64,000 nucleotides of DNA from Dokdonella_A sp963775445 (GTDB lineage Bacteria; Pseudomonadota; Gammaproteobacteria; Xanthomonadales; Rhodanobacteraceae), in contig CAVZIT010000004.1 in assembly GCA_963775445.1 (NCBI GenBank), forward strand, positions 2,046,001 through 2,110,000. The letters run 5' to 3'. Positions within the stretch are counted from its first letter, which is position 1, and each line of letters opens with the position of its first letter. The position numbers and the translations under genes are program-made. A model generated the notes under the pieces. That model had not been told where the DNA came from, ran no database searches, and saw only the letters and a list, made by a program, of their open reading frames with translations. Shown in pieces: positions 18,797-27,499 of this stretch.

Positions 18797-19501
18797 ATGC
18801 AGCCCGAAAATCGCCACTTTCTGCTCGATGCCACGCGCCTTGGCGGCGCCGACACGCTGGTGCGGCGGGAGCCGTTCCCGTTTCTGATCGCCAGCGGCCA
18901 ACTCGCCGACCGCGATCGAGCTGATCTCGCAGCGGATTTCCCGCACTACGGCAGTGCCGGCTTCTTTCCGTACGAACCCGCCGACTGCGGACCACGTATC
19001 CAGCAATTGGTGGAAGAACTCGCTGCCCCGCAATTCGCCGATGCTCTCGGATCCCGCCTCGGAATCCCCAACCTTGGCGCCTACCCAAGCCTCGTGACGA
19101 TCTGCCGATCGCTCAATCGCCGCCACGGCACCATCCACACCGACAGCCGCGCGAAAATTGCGACTGCCTTGCTCTATCTCAATGAGGATTGGCCCGCCAG
19201 CAGCGAAGGCTGCCTGCGATTTCTCGCTCGCGTGGACAGCATCGACGATGTCGTTGCGCCCGAAGTGCGCCCGCTGTACGGCAATCTCGTCGCGTTCAAG
19301 CGCGGCGACAATTCCTTCCATGGCCATCTGCCGAGTGCGCGAGAGCGGCGCGTCATCCAGATCGCATGGCTGACCAGCGAAGACGAAAAATCCCGCAAGA
19401 CGCGGCGCGGCAAGGGTTCGCGCCTGTTCAAGAAGCTTTTCGGCCGAATCGACCGCAGGATCGGCGCCGGGCGCGCCGACAACGCGTCGCACCGCGATTG
19501 A
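18797..19501 (+). CDS. 2OG-Fe(II) oxygenase family protein
   Basis: A 234-residue predicted 2-oxoglutarate- and Fe(II)-dependent dioxygenase. The facial triad is visible as HxD in HGTIHTDSR and the distal histidine in DNSFHGHLPS, with the following arginine in RERRVIQIAW for 2-oxoglutarate. The strand pattern TALLYLNEDW fits the prolyl-4-hydroxylase-like subgroup. The substrate is unknown. The last ~35 residues are very basic (KTRRGKGSRLFKKLFGR), perhaps a nucleic acid or membrane contact. The gene is divergent from carA and starts the accessory block between carA and dapB. Confidence 0.83.
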   Translation: MQPENRHFLLDATRLGGADTLVRREPFPFLIASGQLADRDRADLAADFPHYGSAGFFPYEPADCGPRIQQLVEELAAPQFADALGSRLGIPNLGAYPSLVTICRSLNRRHGTIHTDSRAKIATALLYLNEDWPASSEGCLRFLARVDSIDDVVAPEVRPLYGNLVAFKRGDNSFHGHLPSARERRVIQIAWLTSEDEKSRKTRRGKGSRLFKKLFGRIDRRIGAGRADNASHRD

Positions 19502-19577
19502 GTCTGCTGCGGTCGAGCCGGCTCCTGCGACGGCGCACGGTGAATCCTGGCTGCGATTCGCGGTCCAACGCGGCCTG

Positions 19578-20558
19578 ATGTCCTTCGCCTTGGCCACTTC
19601 CGGGCTCCCCACCGTGCCTGCGACTCATTTCGCAAGACACCGATGCAGCTTCGCGGCTGTCGCCTGCATCGCGTTCTGCATGGTCGTGTCGATGCGATCA
19701 GTCGACGCCAAGGAACCTTTTGCGCCGACGCAGATGGACATCGGCGGCGCCCGCATCGATGTCAGTTTCAGTCCGGGATCCCTGGCGGTGACGCGCCCGC
19801 AGGTACTCGCATGGATCGCGGACTCGGCGCGCGCGGTGACGCATTACTACGGCCGTTTTCCCGTCACGCATCTCGATCTTCGCATCGTGCCCAGGAGCCA
19901 TGGAATCTCCGGGACAACCTACGGCGGCGATGCAGGATCGGCGTCCACGCGCATACTCCTCGGCGGCGATGCCGACCGCGATGATCTCGAGCATGACTGG
20001 GTCATGACCCACGAAATGGTGCATCTGGCGTTTCCGCTGGTGCGCCGACAACATCACTGGATCGAGGAAGGCCTTGCGACGTATGTCGAACCGATCGCCC
20101 GCGCACAGATCGGCACGCTTCCGGCCAGCGAGGTCTGGAGGCAATTGGTCCAGGGGCTCCCCAATGGATTGCCGCGAGAAGGCGATCAAGGACTGGACCA
20201 TACGCCGACCTGGGGTCGAACTTACTGGGGTGGCGCCCTGTTCTGCCTCGAGGCCGACCTCGGAATTCGCAAAGCGACCAACAACCGCTACGGTTTGCGC
20301 GACGCGCTGCGGGGCCTGCTCGCTGCCGGCGCAAACATCGAACAGGAATGGCCAATGGATCGGGCTCTCCAGATCGCGGACCATTCAATCGGGGTGCACG
20401 TGCTCGAAACGCTTTACGCGCAAATGAAGGATGCACCCCATCCGGTTGATCTGGATGCGCTGTGGCGCGAACTTGGTGTCGTGCCCGTCGGCCGCGACGT
20501 GCGCTTCGACGACTCGGCACCGCTCGCTGCGGAGCGCCGGCGCATCACCGAGCCGTAA
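19578..20558 (+). CDS. Exported gluzincin-type metallopeptidase
   Basis: A 326-residue protein with an N-terminal hydrophobic signal segment (about residues 22-40, ending near SVDA-KE). The zinc motif is HEMVHLAFP, followed 14 residues later by HWIEEGLATYVEP, an arrangement typical of gluzincins related to the aminopeptidase N/M61 superfamily. The family hydrolyses peptides. The cellular location is probably periplasmic. The start codon is uncertain because no clear ribosome-binding site precedes 19578. It follows the 2OG oxygenase by 76 bp on the same strand and may be co-transcribed. It converges on the DUF1223 gene with 18 bases between them; a short CGGGT/ACCCG hairpin at 20562-20575 lies in that gap. 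Confidence 0.8.
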   Translation: MSFALATSGLPTVPATHFARHRCSFAAVACIAFCMVVSMRSVDAKEPFAPTQMDIGGARIDVSFSPGSLAVTRPQVLAWIADSARAVTHYYGRFPVTHLDLRIVPRSHGISGTTYGGDAGSASTRILLGGDADRDDLEHDWVMTHEMVHLAFPLVRRQHHWIEEGLATYVEPIARAQIGTLPASEVWRQLVQGLPNGLPREGDQGLDHTPTWGRTYWGGALFCLEADLGIRKATNNRYGLRDALRGLLAAGANIEQEWPMDRALQIADHSIGVHVLETLYAQMKDAPHPVDLDALWRELGVVPVGRDVRFDDSAPLAAERRRITEP

Positions 20559-20576
20559 AGCGGGTCGGGACCCGAT

Positions 20577-21323
20577 TCAACGCGCCTTGGAATTCGCGCA
20601 CTCCGCCAATGGCATCTGCACCACTGCGGCGACCTCGCCCGAGCGCGGATTCTGGACAAAGGCGACGAGCGTCGTGGTTGCAATATCGAGAGCGTCGGGC
20701 AGCGGCAGATCTGCCTCGGGGCGCGACAACGCCAGCGGTCCGGCAAATGCACGCACGACATGGTCGTGGTGAAGTGTCACGCCGCGGTTTTCACCGCCTT
20801 GCACGCGGCTGACGAGGCCGTTCTCGGTCACTGCAAAGTAGGCACGCGCATCCGCGCCGGAAATTCCTGAAACATCCAGACTCACACGCATCAGTTCCCC
20901 TGGAGCAACGTGCAGAATCAAGGTACCGGTCGAACTTGCAAGGGACGATGGCAACGCCTGATGCCCCCACTCGCCCCATTCGTGTCCGTCCACGGCCACC
21001 TCGGGCGTGTACACGACGCCGCTGCCGGAACGTGCAGCGAGTACGCGTTGGCGCTCGGTGAAGCGTGCCTCCGAGAAACGGTCGCGCCAGCGAGACGAAT
21101 CCCAGTAATCGACGTGGAATGCGAGCGGAACGATTGCGCTGTCGTCGTGGATGCGATTGAGCCAGTCATCGGCTGGCGGGCACGAGCTGCAGCCTTCGCT
21201 GGTATAGAGCTCGACCAGATGCGCGCGCGTTGTGCCGCTGCGCGCAACGCAGGCAACCTGTCCGAATGCAGGCATCGTCGCACTGGCAATTGCCACAATC
21301 CCGATCAGGATGGATGCGCGCAT
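20577..21323 (-). CDS. Secreted DUF1223-family protein
   Basis: A 248-residue exported protein with a signal peptide (MRASILIGIVAIASATMPAFG). The mature protein begins with a thioredoxin-like segment, LVELYTSEGCSSCPPAD, carrying a CxxC pair, then HVDYWD and TPEVAVDGHEWG. These match the DUF1223 family of predicted periplasmic thioredoxin-fold proteins. The activity is unproven. The start at 21323 is supported by GGAG nine bases upstream and by the signal peptide; the open frame continues upstream with non-protein-like sequence. The 260 bp between this gene and the divergent ABC transporter shows nothing I can name. Confidence 0.85.
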   Translation of the reverse strand: MRASILIGIVAIASATMPAFGQVACVARSGTTRAHLVELYTSEGCSSCPPADDWLNRIHDDSAIVPLAFHVDYWDSSRWRDRFSEARFTERQRVLAARSGSGVVYTPEVAVDGHEWGEWGHQALPSSLASSTGTLILHVAPGELMRVSLDVSGISGADARAYFAVTENGLVSRVQGGENRGVTLHHDHVVRAFAGPLALSRPEADLPLPDALDIATTTLVAFVQNPRSGEVAAVVQMPLAECANSKAR

Positions 21324-21601
21324 GACTGGAGTCTCCACTGGATGTCCAAAAGCTTCGGCGTGCCTCTCACGGCAAGAAGACCGCTCGGGTGACGCGGGCC
21401 TTTCATCCGCATCTTCGCGCACCATCGCGGGTTGCAATGGCAGGAAGCATCGCCTACGTTGATCCTTGCGGTTGCATGCGCCATGCCTGCGATTTGATTT
21501 CCCGCTGACCATGGCCAGGAATCGCGATATCAATAGCGTCTGAGAAGATTCGCGAAAGGCATCCCAGGCGAAACGGGCGCTCGGGCGTGGATGAACCGGA
21601 C

Positions 21602-22387
21602 ATGGCGAACGAGCGGACCAACCCAACCGGCTCAGCCGAAGCCGCGGAGTTTTCCCTGCGCGGGGTCAGCAAGCGCTATGGCGACGTTGTCGCGCTCCAG
21701 GATATCAGCCTGAGGTTCGAGCCCGGCAAGACCACGGCGCTCATCGGCAGCAGCGGCTCGGGCAAATCGACGCTGCTGCGTCTGCTCATCGGGCTGGAGT
21801 GGCCGGATAGCGGATCCGTGACCATCGATGGGCGCGTGCTCGAGGTTCGTCAGGTCCTCGATCTGCGCCGCCGCGTTGGTTACGTCATCCAGGATGGCGG
21901 CCTGTTTCCGCACCTCACGGCGCTCGAGAATATCGCACTGCTGGCTCGCCATCTCGGCTGGGATCGCAGTCGCAGCCGCGAGCGCGCGCATGAACTCGCC
22001 GAACTTGCTCATCTGCCCGTCACCGCATTGGACCGTTATCCCGCAGAGCTGTCCGGGGGCCAGCGCCAGCGCGTCGCACTGATGCGTGGCCTGATGCTCG
22101 ATCCGCACACGCTGCTGCTCGATGAACCGCTAGGAGCGCTCGATCCGATAGTCCGGTTCGAATTGCAGAGCGAGTTGAGGCGCATCTTCCGCACATTGGG
22201 CAAGACCGTCGTTCTGGTGACGCACGATCTTGCCGAAGCCGCGTTCTTCGCCGACCGCCTGGTGATGCTGCGCCGTGGAAGGATTGTCCAGGATGGCCGC
22301 TTTGCCGACCTGCGCGATCATCCTGCCGATGCGTTCGTGACTGAATTCCTCGAGGCCCAACGCTTGCTGCCGGATGCCGAGCGATGA
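21602..22387 (+). CDS. ABC transporter ATPase, osmoprotectant (ProV/OpuCA) type
   Basis: A 261-residue ATP-binding subunit of an importer. It has Walker A in IGSSGSGKST, a Q-loop in GYVIQDGGLFPHLT, the signature LSGGQRQRVAL, Walker B in LLLDEPLGALD and the H-loop in VLVTHDLAEA. The FPHLT Q-loop and the LGALD box fit the quaternary-amine uptake subfamily (glycine betaine, choline, carnitine). It lacks C-terminal CBS domains. I prefer the ATG at 21602; a GTG at 21587 is possible. The stop overlaps the next gene by four bases (ATGA), so the two are translationally coupled and form a complete importer. Confidence 0.88.
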   Translation: MANERTNPTGSAEAAEFSLRGVSKRYGDVVALQDISLRFEPGKTTALIGSSGSGKSTLLRLLIGLEWPDSGSVTIDGRVLEVRQVLDLRRRVGYVIQDGGLFPHLTALENIALLARHLGWDRSRSRERAHELAELAHLPVTALDRYPAELSGGQRQRVALMRGLMLDPHTLLLDEPLGALDPIVRFELQSELRRIFRTLGKTVVLVTHDLAEAAFFADRLVMLRRGRIVQDGRFADLRDHPADAFVTEFLEAQRLLPDAER

Positions 22388-23865
22388 TCCGGCGACTGGC
22401 GATCGCGGCTCTACTGCTTGGCAGCTGCGCGACACTGCACGCCGAACCGGTGCGTATCGGCACCAAGGTCTTCACCGAATCGGTGATTCTCGGCGAGGTC
22501 GCACGTCTCGAAGCGCGCCGGATCGGCGACGAGGCGACCTTGCAGCGCCAGCTCGGCGGCACACGCATCCTTTGGCGCGCGTTGCAACAGGGCGCAATCG
22601 ACGTATATCCCGAATACACCGGCACGCTGAGCCGGGAGTTGCTGCAGAACCTGCCGGCGGATGCGCAAGTCGCCGAATATCGCAGCAAGCTTGCCGCGTT
22701 CGGCATCGGGATGACCGATCCACTCGGTTTCAACAACACCTATGCGGTCGGCATGCGCGGCAAGCTGGCCCAACGACTCGGCATCGAGCGGATTTCGGAC
22801 CTGGTTGCGCATCCGGAACTCGACTTCGGATTCTCCAACGAGTTTCTGAGTCGCGCAGACGGCTGGCCGGGCCTGCAACGCAAATATGGATTACCACAGA
22901 AATCGGTGCGCGGCATGGATCACGATCTCGCCTATCGCGCGCTTGCGAGCGGAGCGATCGCCTTGACCGATCTGTACAACACCGATGCCGAGATCCCCTA
23001 CTATCACCTGGTGGCGCTGACGGACGATCGGCATTTTTTTCCGCGCTACGACGCCGTCTATGTCTATCGCCTCGATCTGGCCGACCGCGCTCCGAAGTTC
23101 ATCGCAGCGCTGAATGCGCTTGGCGGTCATATCGACGCAGCGCACATGCAGCGGATGAACGAGGCCGTCAAGATCGATGGTCGCGGCGAAGCGGAGGTCG
23201 CCGCCGATTTTCTCGGCGTTGCGCCGGACTCGAATCGATCTTCCTTCTGGCGTCGAATACTGCAGTTGACGCTCGAGCATCTCACCCTGGTTGGAATCTC
23301 GCTCGGTCTTGCAGTCCTGATCGCGGTGCCGCTCGGCGTTCTCGCGGCGCGCCTCAAACGACTCGGACAGATCGTGATCGGAGCCACCGGCATTTTGCAG
23401 ACCGTCCCTTCGCTGGCGATGTTCGTGTTCATGATTCCGCTATTCGGCATCGGCGCCGCGCCGGCCATTGCCGCTCTGTTTCTGTACAGCCTGCTGCCGA
23501 TCGTGCGCAATACGCACGCGGGCCTGCTCGGGATCGCCCCGGATTTGCGCGAATCGGCCGCGGCGCTCGGACTGCCACCACACGTTCGACTCGGTCGCGT
23601 CGAATTGCCGCTTGCCTTGCGCTCGATACTGGCCGGCGTCAAGACCGCCGCCGTGATCAATGTCGGCACCGCAACGCTCGGGGCACTCATCGGCGCGGGC
23701 GGCTATGGCCAACCCATCCTGACAGGCATTCGCCTGGACGATATCGGATTGATTCTGGAAGGTGCGGTTCCTGCCGCCTTGCTCGCACTCGCGGTACAGG
23801 GCCTCTTCGAGACCATCGAGCGTATTCTCACGCCGCGAGGTTTGCGGCTGGTCGCACGCGAGTAA
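22384..23865 (+). CDS. Fused substrate-binding and permease protein of the osmoprotectant-type ABC importer
   Basis: A 493-residue protein combining receptor and channel. After a signal peptide (residues 1-20), residues ~21-280 form an OpuAC/OsmF-like binding domain (VRIGTKVFTESVILGEV, DVYPEYTGTL, ALTDLYNTDAEIPYY). From ~288 onward an integral membrane permease domain begins with about five helices and an EAA-type loop (LRESAAALGLPPHVRLGRVE). Such receptor-permease fusions are known in this transporter family, although permease-first order is common. Here the receptor comes first and is anchored by the permease. The ligand is probably a quaternary ammonium compound, inferred from the family only. 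Coupling to the upstream ATPase gene is by ATGA overlap. Confidence 0.88.
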   Translation: MIRRLAIAALLLGSCATLHAEPVRIGTKVFTESVILGEVARLEARRIGDEATLQRQLGGTRILWRALQQGAIDVYPEYTGTLSRELLQNLPADAQVAEYRSKLAAFGIGMTDPLGFNNTYAVGMRGKLAQRLGIERISDLVAHPELDFGFSNEFLSRADGWPGLQRKYGLPQKSVRGMDHDLAYRALASGAIALTDLYNTDAEIPYYHLVALTDDRHFFPRYDAVYVYRLDLADRAPKFIAALNALGGHIDAAHMQRMNEAVKIDGRGEAEVAADFLGVAPDSNRSSFWRRILQLTLEHLTLVGISLGLAVLIAVPLGVLAARLKRLGQIVIGATGILQTVPSLAMFVFMIPLFGIGAAPAIAALFLYSLLPIVRNTHAGLLGIAPDLRESAAALGLPPHVRLGRVELPLALRSILAGVKTAAVINVGTATLGALIGAGGYGQPILTGIRLDDIGLILEGAVPAALLALAVQGLFETIERILTPRGLRLVARE

Positions 23866-23964
23866 GGGACCCTACGGCAGCAATGCCGCATAATTCCCGT
23901 CACCCCCATGCACACATCATCGACAATGGTCGTGTTTGACTTCGATCACACGCTGGACCAAGAC

Positions 23965-25545
23965 ATGCCTTCCGATCATCTCAACAGGTTTGCGCGCGCG
24001 CTGCTCGCCCTGGCTGCGTGCATGCTGCTAAGTCCATTCGCTTCCGCGCGCCAGGGCGAACCCCCATACAGCCTGGTTCACCCGAACCGCGTTGCGGCGA
24101 GCGTGCCGCAGGTGGATGTCGCTCCAATCGATGCGCCAGCCGAACGTGCCGATCAGGATGCCAGAGCCCGGAACGTGATCGGGCCGCACGAAAAACGCCT
24201 GCGAATCGCCGAAACAAATCCCGTATCGATCTCATCTGAATACAACGGGTTATGGGAAACTCTTGATGATGGTTCTCGTCTATGGCGCATTGACGTGCGC
24301 GCGCCGGGGGCAACCGACCTGCACCTTGGTTTCGATCGTTACAGGCTTCCGCCCGGCGCCACGCTGCATGTGATTGCTGCGAGCGGCTATTACCAAGGTC
24401 CTTACACCCAAGAGGATGCGACAAGCGGCGACGCGTTCTGGGCGCCGATGTTGCCGGGCGACAGCGCAACGCTGGAACTCCACATTCCAGCCGGTGCTGT
24501 GTTGGCACCCGACGCACTTGAACTGGCCGATGTCGGTGCCGGATTTCTGGATCTGTTTCACCTCGAAAAGGCAACGGCCTCCACCGGCCCCGGGACGTCG
24601 GGGCCGTGCAATGTCAATGTCATCTGTCCGCTGGGCACGCCTTACGGCAATGAAATCCGGGCCGTGGCCTATTACGAGTTCCAGGACAATACGCCTGAAG
24701 GGGGCGGACAAACCTATATCTGCTCGGGAACCCTGATCGCGGACGTCCCGCGTGATCAGACCAATTACTTTCTGACCGCGGCGCACTGCGTCGCCAACAG
24801 CGACGAAGCGGCATCCATGCGGGTCTACTGGAACTACCGCTCCAGCCAGTGTCCGATCACCGTCGGCTACACGCTTGCAGACAACCAGACCGGCGCCCAC
24901 CTGCGCGCGACGCGCGCCGACGTCGACTTCACGCTGGTCGAACTGGACCGCACACCCGATCCGGATTGGCACGTTTACTATGCCGGGTGGGACGCATCCA
25001 ACACCACGCCCGACGGCACCATCAGCATTCATCACCCGAGCGGCGACGTGGCGAAAATCACGGCCGGCCCGCGACCGTTGACGACACCCAACTGCGTCGA
25101 CGAAGGCCCTCTGAACACGCACTGGCAGACCGGTCCCTACACACAGGGAACCACGGAAGGCGGTTCATCCGGCTCCGGGCTGTTTGTCCCATCGGGCGCC
25201 GCGGCGGGAGCGCGACTCCTCATCGGCACCCTGACCGGTGGCACCGCCATGTGCAGCAGCACGCAGCCGACAGATCCCAACAACGGCTACGATTGCTATG
25301 GAAAACTCGCGATCGCGTGGGACGGCGATGAGGCCGGTTCCCGTCTGCGCGACTGGCTCGACCCCGGGGCAACCGGCGTCCTGATGAGTGAGGGAATCGA
25401 CAGCCAGGCGGCACCTCCTCCTGCACCACCCCCGCCTGTGCTCGCGCAGCGCATTGCCGCCGATGAGGAAGTAAGGTCGAACCGCCTGCACGGCATACGC
25501 CCTATTCCGCCACGGCCGTTCAGGCAGCAGCCCGCTGCCCAGTAA
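23965..25545 (+). CDS. Secreted trypsin-like (S1, lysyl endopeptidase-like) serine protease
   Basis: The protein has 526 residues from the ATG at 23965. It has a signal peptide (LARALLALAACMLLSPFASA-type segment), a ~200-residue N-terminal region, then an S1 protease domain. The triad is His in YFLTAAHCV, Asp in RADVDFTLVEL and Ser in GGSSGSGLF. Cysteine pairs and the GTLTGG segment resemble lysyl endopeptidases (Achromobacter protease I group). A proline-rich C-terminal tail (APPPAPPPPV) follows. The frame stays open upstream to 23908 and there encodes MVVFDFDHTLDQD, which looks like motif I of a HAD phosphatase and not like part of a protease. I regard it as a remnant. The gene converges on dapB. 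Confidence 0.87.
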   Translation: MPSDHLNRFARALLALAACMLLSPFASARQGEPPYSLVHPNRVAASVPQVDVAPIDAPAERADQDARARNVIGPHEKRLRIAETNPVSISSEYNGLWETLDDGSRLWRIDVRAPGATDLHLGFDRYRLPPGATLHVIAASGYYQGPYTQEDATSGDAFWAPMLPGDSATLELHIPAGAVLAPDALELADVGAGFLDLFHLEKATASTGPGTSGPCNVNVICPLGTPYGNEIRAVAYYEFQDNTPEGGGQTYICSGTLIADVPRDQTNYFLTAAHCVANSDEAASMRVYWNYRSSQCPITVGYTLADNQTGAHLRATRADVDFTLVELDRTPDPDWHVYYAGWDASNTTPDGTISIHHPSGDVAKITAGPRPLTTPNCVDEGPLNTHWQTGPYTQGTTEGGSSGSGLFVPSGAAAGARLLIGTLTGGTAMCSSTQPTDPNNGYDCYGKLAIAWDGDEAGSRLRDWLDPGATGVLMSEGIDSQAAPPPAPPPPVLAQRIAADEEVRSNRLHGIRPIPPRPFRQQPAAQ

Positions 25546-25576
25546 GAAACGCAGCAATCAGCGCTACTGCCCGCGA

Positions 25577-26377
25577 TCAACCACGCGCATGTTCGCGTGA
25601 TCCGATTTGCTCAAATTCGTAGCGGCCAGGCGGTTGATCGCGAAGCCATATCGCCGCTGCAATCGCGCCGCGCGCGAAAATGTCGCGGTCGACTGCGCGA
25701 TGGGACAACTCGATGCGTTCGCCCTCGCCGAGGAACATGACCATGTGTTCTCCGGCAAGGTTGCCACCACGCACAACCGCAAAACCGATGTCTTCCGGCG
25801 AACGCGCAGTGGGGTGCTCAACGCGTCCGGTTTTCATTGCGCCATCGAAATCCTGCCCTCGCGCATCGGCAACCGCGCGACCGAGAGCCAGGGCCGTGCC
25901 CGAGGGCGCATCCTGCTTGCCGCGATGATGCGCTTCGATGATTTCGCAGTCCCAGCCGGGCAACCGCGCGGCCGCATCGCGCACCGCCCGCATCAGCGCG
26001 CTCACGCCGAAGCTGAAATTCGGGCTCCACAACACCGCAATGGCTGAGGCCGCGTCATCGAGCATGCGCTGCTGCATCGGCGCCAACCCGGTGCTGCCAC
26101 AGACGAACCCGATGCGACGCTCACGCGCGAGTGCAAGTGCGGCGTCGAAGCCACTCGGACCCGTAAAATCGATCAGGACATGCGGATGCACATTTGCATC
26201 GAGCGTCGTCGCGCAAGACACATCCGCAACCAGAGTCGAAGCGGAACTCCCCGAGGCATCGCGCACCAGCGCCGCCACTATGTTGACGCCCGGAACGTCG
26301 TGGGCCACGCGCAGCAAAGCGCGGCCCATGCGACCGGCGGCGCCATTCACGGCGATGTCGATTGGTGTGCGCTCCAT
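25577..26377 (-). CDS. dapB: 4-hydroxy-tetrahydrodipicolinate reductase
   Basis: DapB reduces 4-hydroxy-tetrahydrodipicolinate with NAD(P)H in lysine and diaminopimelate synthesis. The 266-residue protein has the Rossmann motif VNGAAGRMGRALL, the VLIDFTGP and CGSTGL segments, and the catalytic signature EAHHRGKQDAPSGTA. The ATG directly abuts the dnaJ stop with no spacer, so it is read as the last gene of the hrcA-grpE-dnaK-dnaJ unit. In Xanthomonas and Xylella dapB is next to carA. Here about 7 kb of accessory genes separate them. Confidence 0.96.
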   Translation of the reverse strand: MERTPIDIAVNGAAGRMGRALLRVAHDVPGVNIVAALVRDASGSSASTLVADVSCATTLDANVHPHVLIDFTGPSGFDAALALARERRIGFVCGSTGLAPMQQRMLDDAASAIAVLWSPNFSFGVSALMRAVRDAAARLPGWDCEIIEAHHRGKQDAPSGTALALGRAVADARGQDFDGAMKTGRVEHPTARSPEDIGFAVVRGGNLAGEHMVMFLGEGERIELSHRAVDRDIFARGAIAAAIWLRDQPPGRYEFEQIGSREHARG

Positions 26378-27499
26378 TCAGGACGTCACACGATCCCAGA
26401 ACTGCTTGACGCCACTCAGCCAGGAACTGCTGCGGGGCGAGTGGTCGGCGGCATGCTCGCCGTCGAAGGTCGACTCGAGGTCGCGCAAAAGATCGCGCTG
26501 CTCGCGCGTCAGATTGACCGGGGTTTCGACGACGACACGGCAGATCAGATCCCCGACGTGGCCACTGCGCACCGAGCGCACGCCCTTGCCGCGCAGGCGG
26601 AACAACTTGCCCGACTGGGTTTCGGCGGGAATCGTTATCGACGCATCGCCATCAAGCGTGGGCACGGCAAGGTCGGCCCCGAGCGCCGCCTGGCCGAAGC
26701 GAATCGGGATATCGCAATGCAGGTCGTCGCCATCACGCTCGAAGATGTCGTGCGGTCGCACGCGCACTTCGACGTACAGATCACCCGGCACGCTTCCCGA
26801 TGGCCCGGCTTCGCCCTGCCCGGTCAGGCGGATGCGGTCGCCCGAATCGACGCCGGCCGGGATTGTGACCGACAGCGAGCGCTCCGCACGCGCGCGACCT
26901 TCGCCGTTGCATTCGCGGCACCGATGGGCGATCGTCTGGCCCGCACCACCGCAATGCGGGCAGGTTTGCTGGACCGAGAAGATTCCGTTTTGCATGCGCA
27001 CTCGCCCGTGACCGCGGCAAGTGCTGCAGGTCGTGGTCTTGCCGTCCGCCGAGCCGCTGCCGCTGCACGCGCTGCACTCGACCAGCGTCGGTACCTCGAT
27101 GGTGCGCTCGATGCCGAAAACCGCCTCCTCGAAATCGATTTCGAGCAGAAATCGAAGATCGGCTCCGCGCCGCGGCTGTGCACGCCCCCCGCGGCCGAAT
27201 ATGTCCGAAAAAATATCGCCGAAGATGTCGGAGACATCGGCGTGAAAGCCGCCGCCCCCGCGTCCCATTCCTCCCTCGAACGCGGCGTGCCCGTGCTGAT
27301 CGTAGAGCGCGCGCTTTTGCGGGTCGGTCAGGACCTCGTAGGCTTCCTTGGCCTCCTTGAATTTTTCCTGCGCGGCAGGATCATCCGGGCAGCGATCGGG
27401 GTGGCATTTCATCGCGAGGCGGCGAAACGCAGTCTTGACTTCGACCTCGCTGACGGTGCGCGAAACGCCCAGCACCTCGTAGTAATCGCGCTTGCTCAT
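26378..27499 (-). CDS. dnaJ: Chaperone DnaJ
   Basis: DnaJ is the Hsp40 co-chaperone that delivers substrates to DnaK and stimulates its ATPase. The 373-residue protein has a J domain with HPD in MKCHPDRCPDD, a glycine-rich linker (GMGRGGGGFHADVSDIFGD) and four CxxCxGxG-type zinc repeats between about residues 145 and 205 (CSACSGSG, CSTCRGHG, CPHCGGAG, CRECNGEG). A C-terminal substrate-binding and dimerisation region follows. The start overlaps the stop of the TMEM175-like gene by four bases (ATGA). The unusual point is that this channel gene separates dnaJ from dnaK. Confidence 0.97.
   Translation of the reverse strand: MSKRDYYEVLGVSRTVSEVEVKTAFRRLAMKCHPDRCPDDPAAQEKFKEAKEAYEVLTDPQKRALYDQHGHAAFEGGMGRGGGGFHADVSDIFGDIFSDIFGRGGRAQPRRGADLRFLLEIDFEEAVFGIERTIEVPTLVECSACSGSGSADGKTTTCSTCRGHGRVRMQNGIFSVQQTCPHCGGAGQTIAHRCRECNGEGRARAERSLSVTIPAGVDSGDRIRLTGQGEAGPSGSVPGDLYVEVRVRPHDIFERDGDDLHCDIPIRFGQAALGADLAVPTLDGDASITIPAETQSGKLFRLRGKGVRSVRSGHVGDLICRVVVETPVNLTREQRDLLRDLESTFDGEHAADHSPRSSSWLSGVKQFWDRVTS

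Noticed and set aside
22374..23939. 521-codon frame overlapping the receptor-permease fusion
   Set aside because: Arg/Ser-rich shadow translation. The alternative frame has a signal peptide, binding domain and membrane helices.
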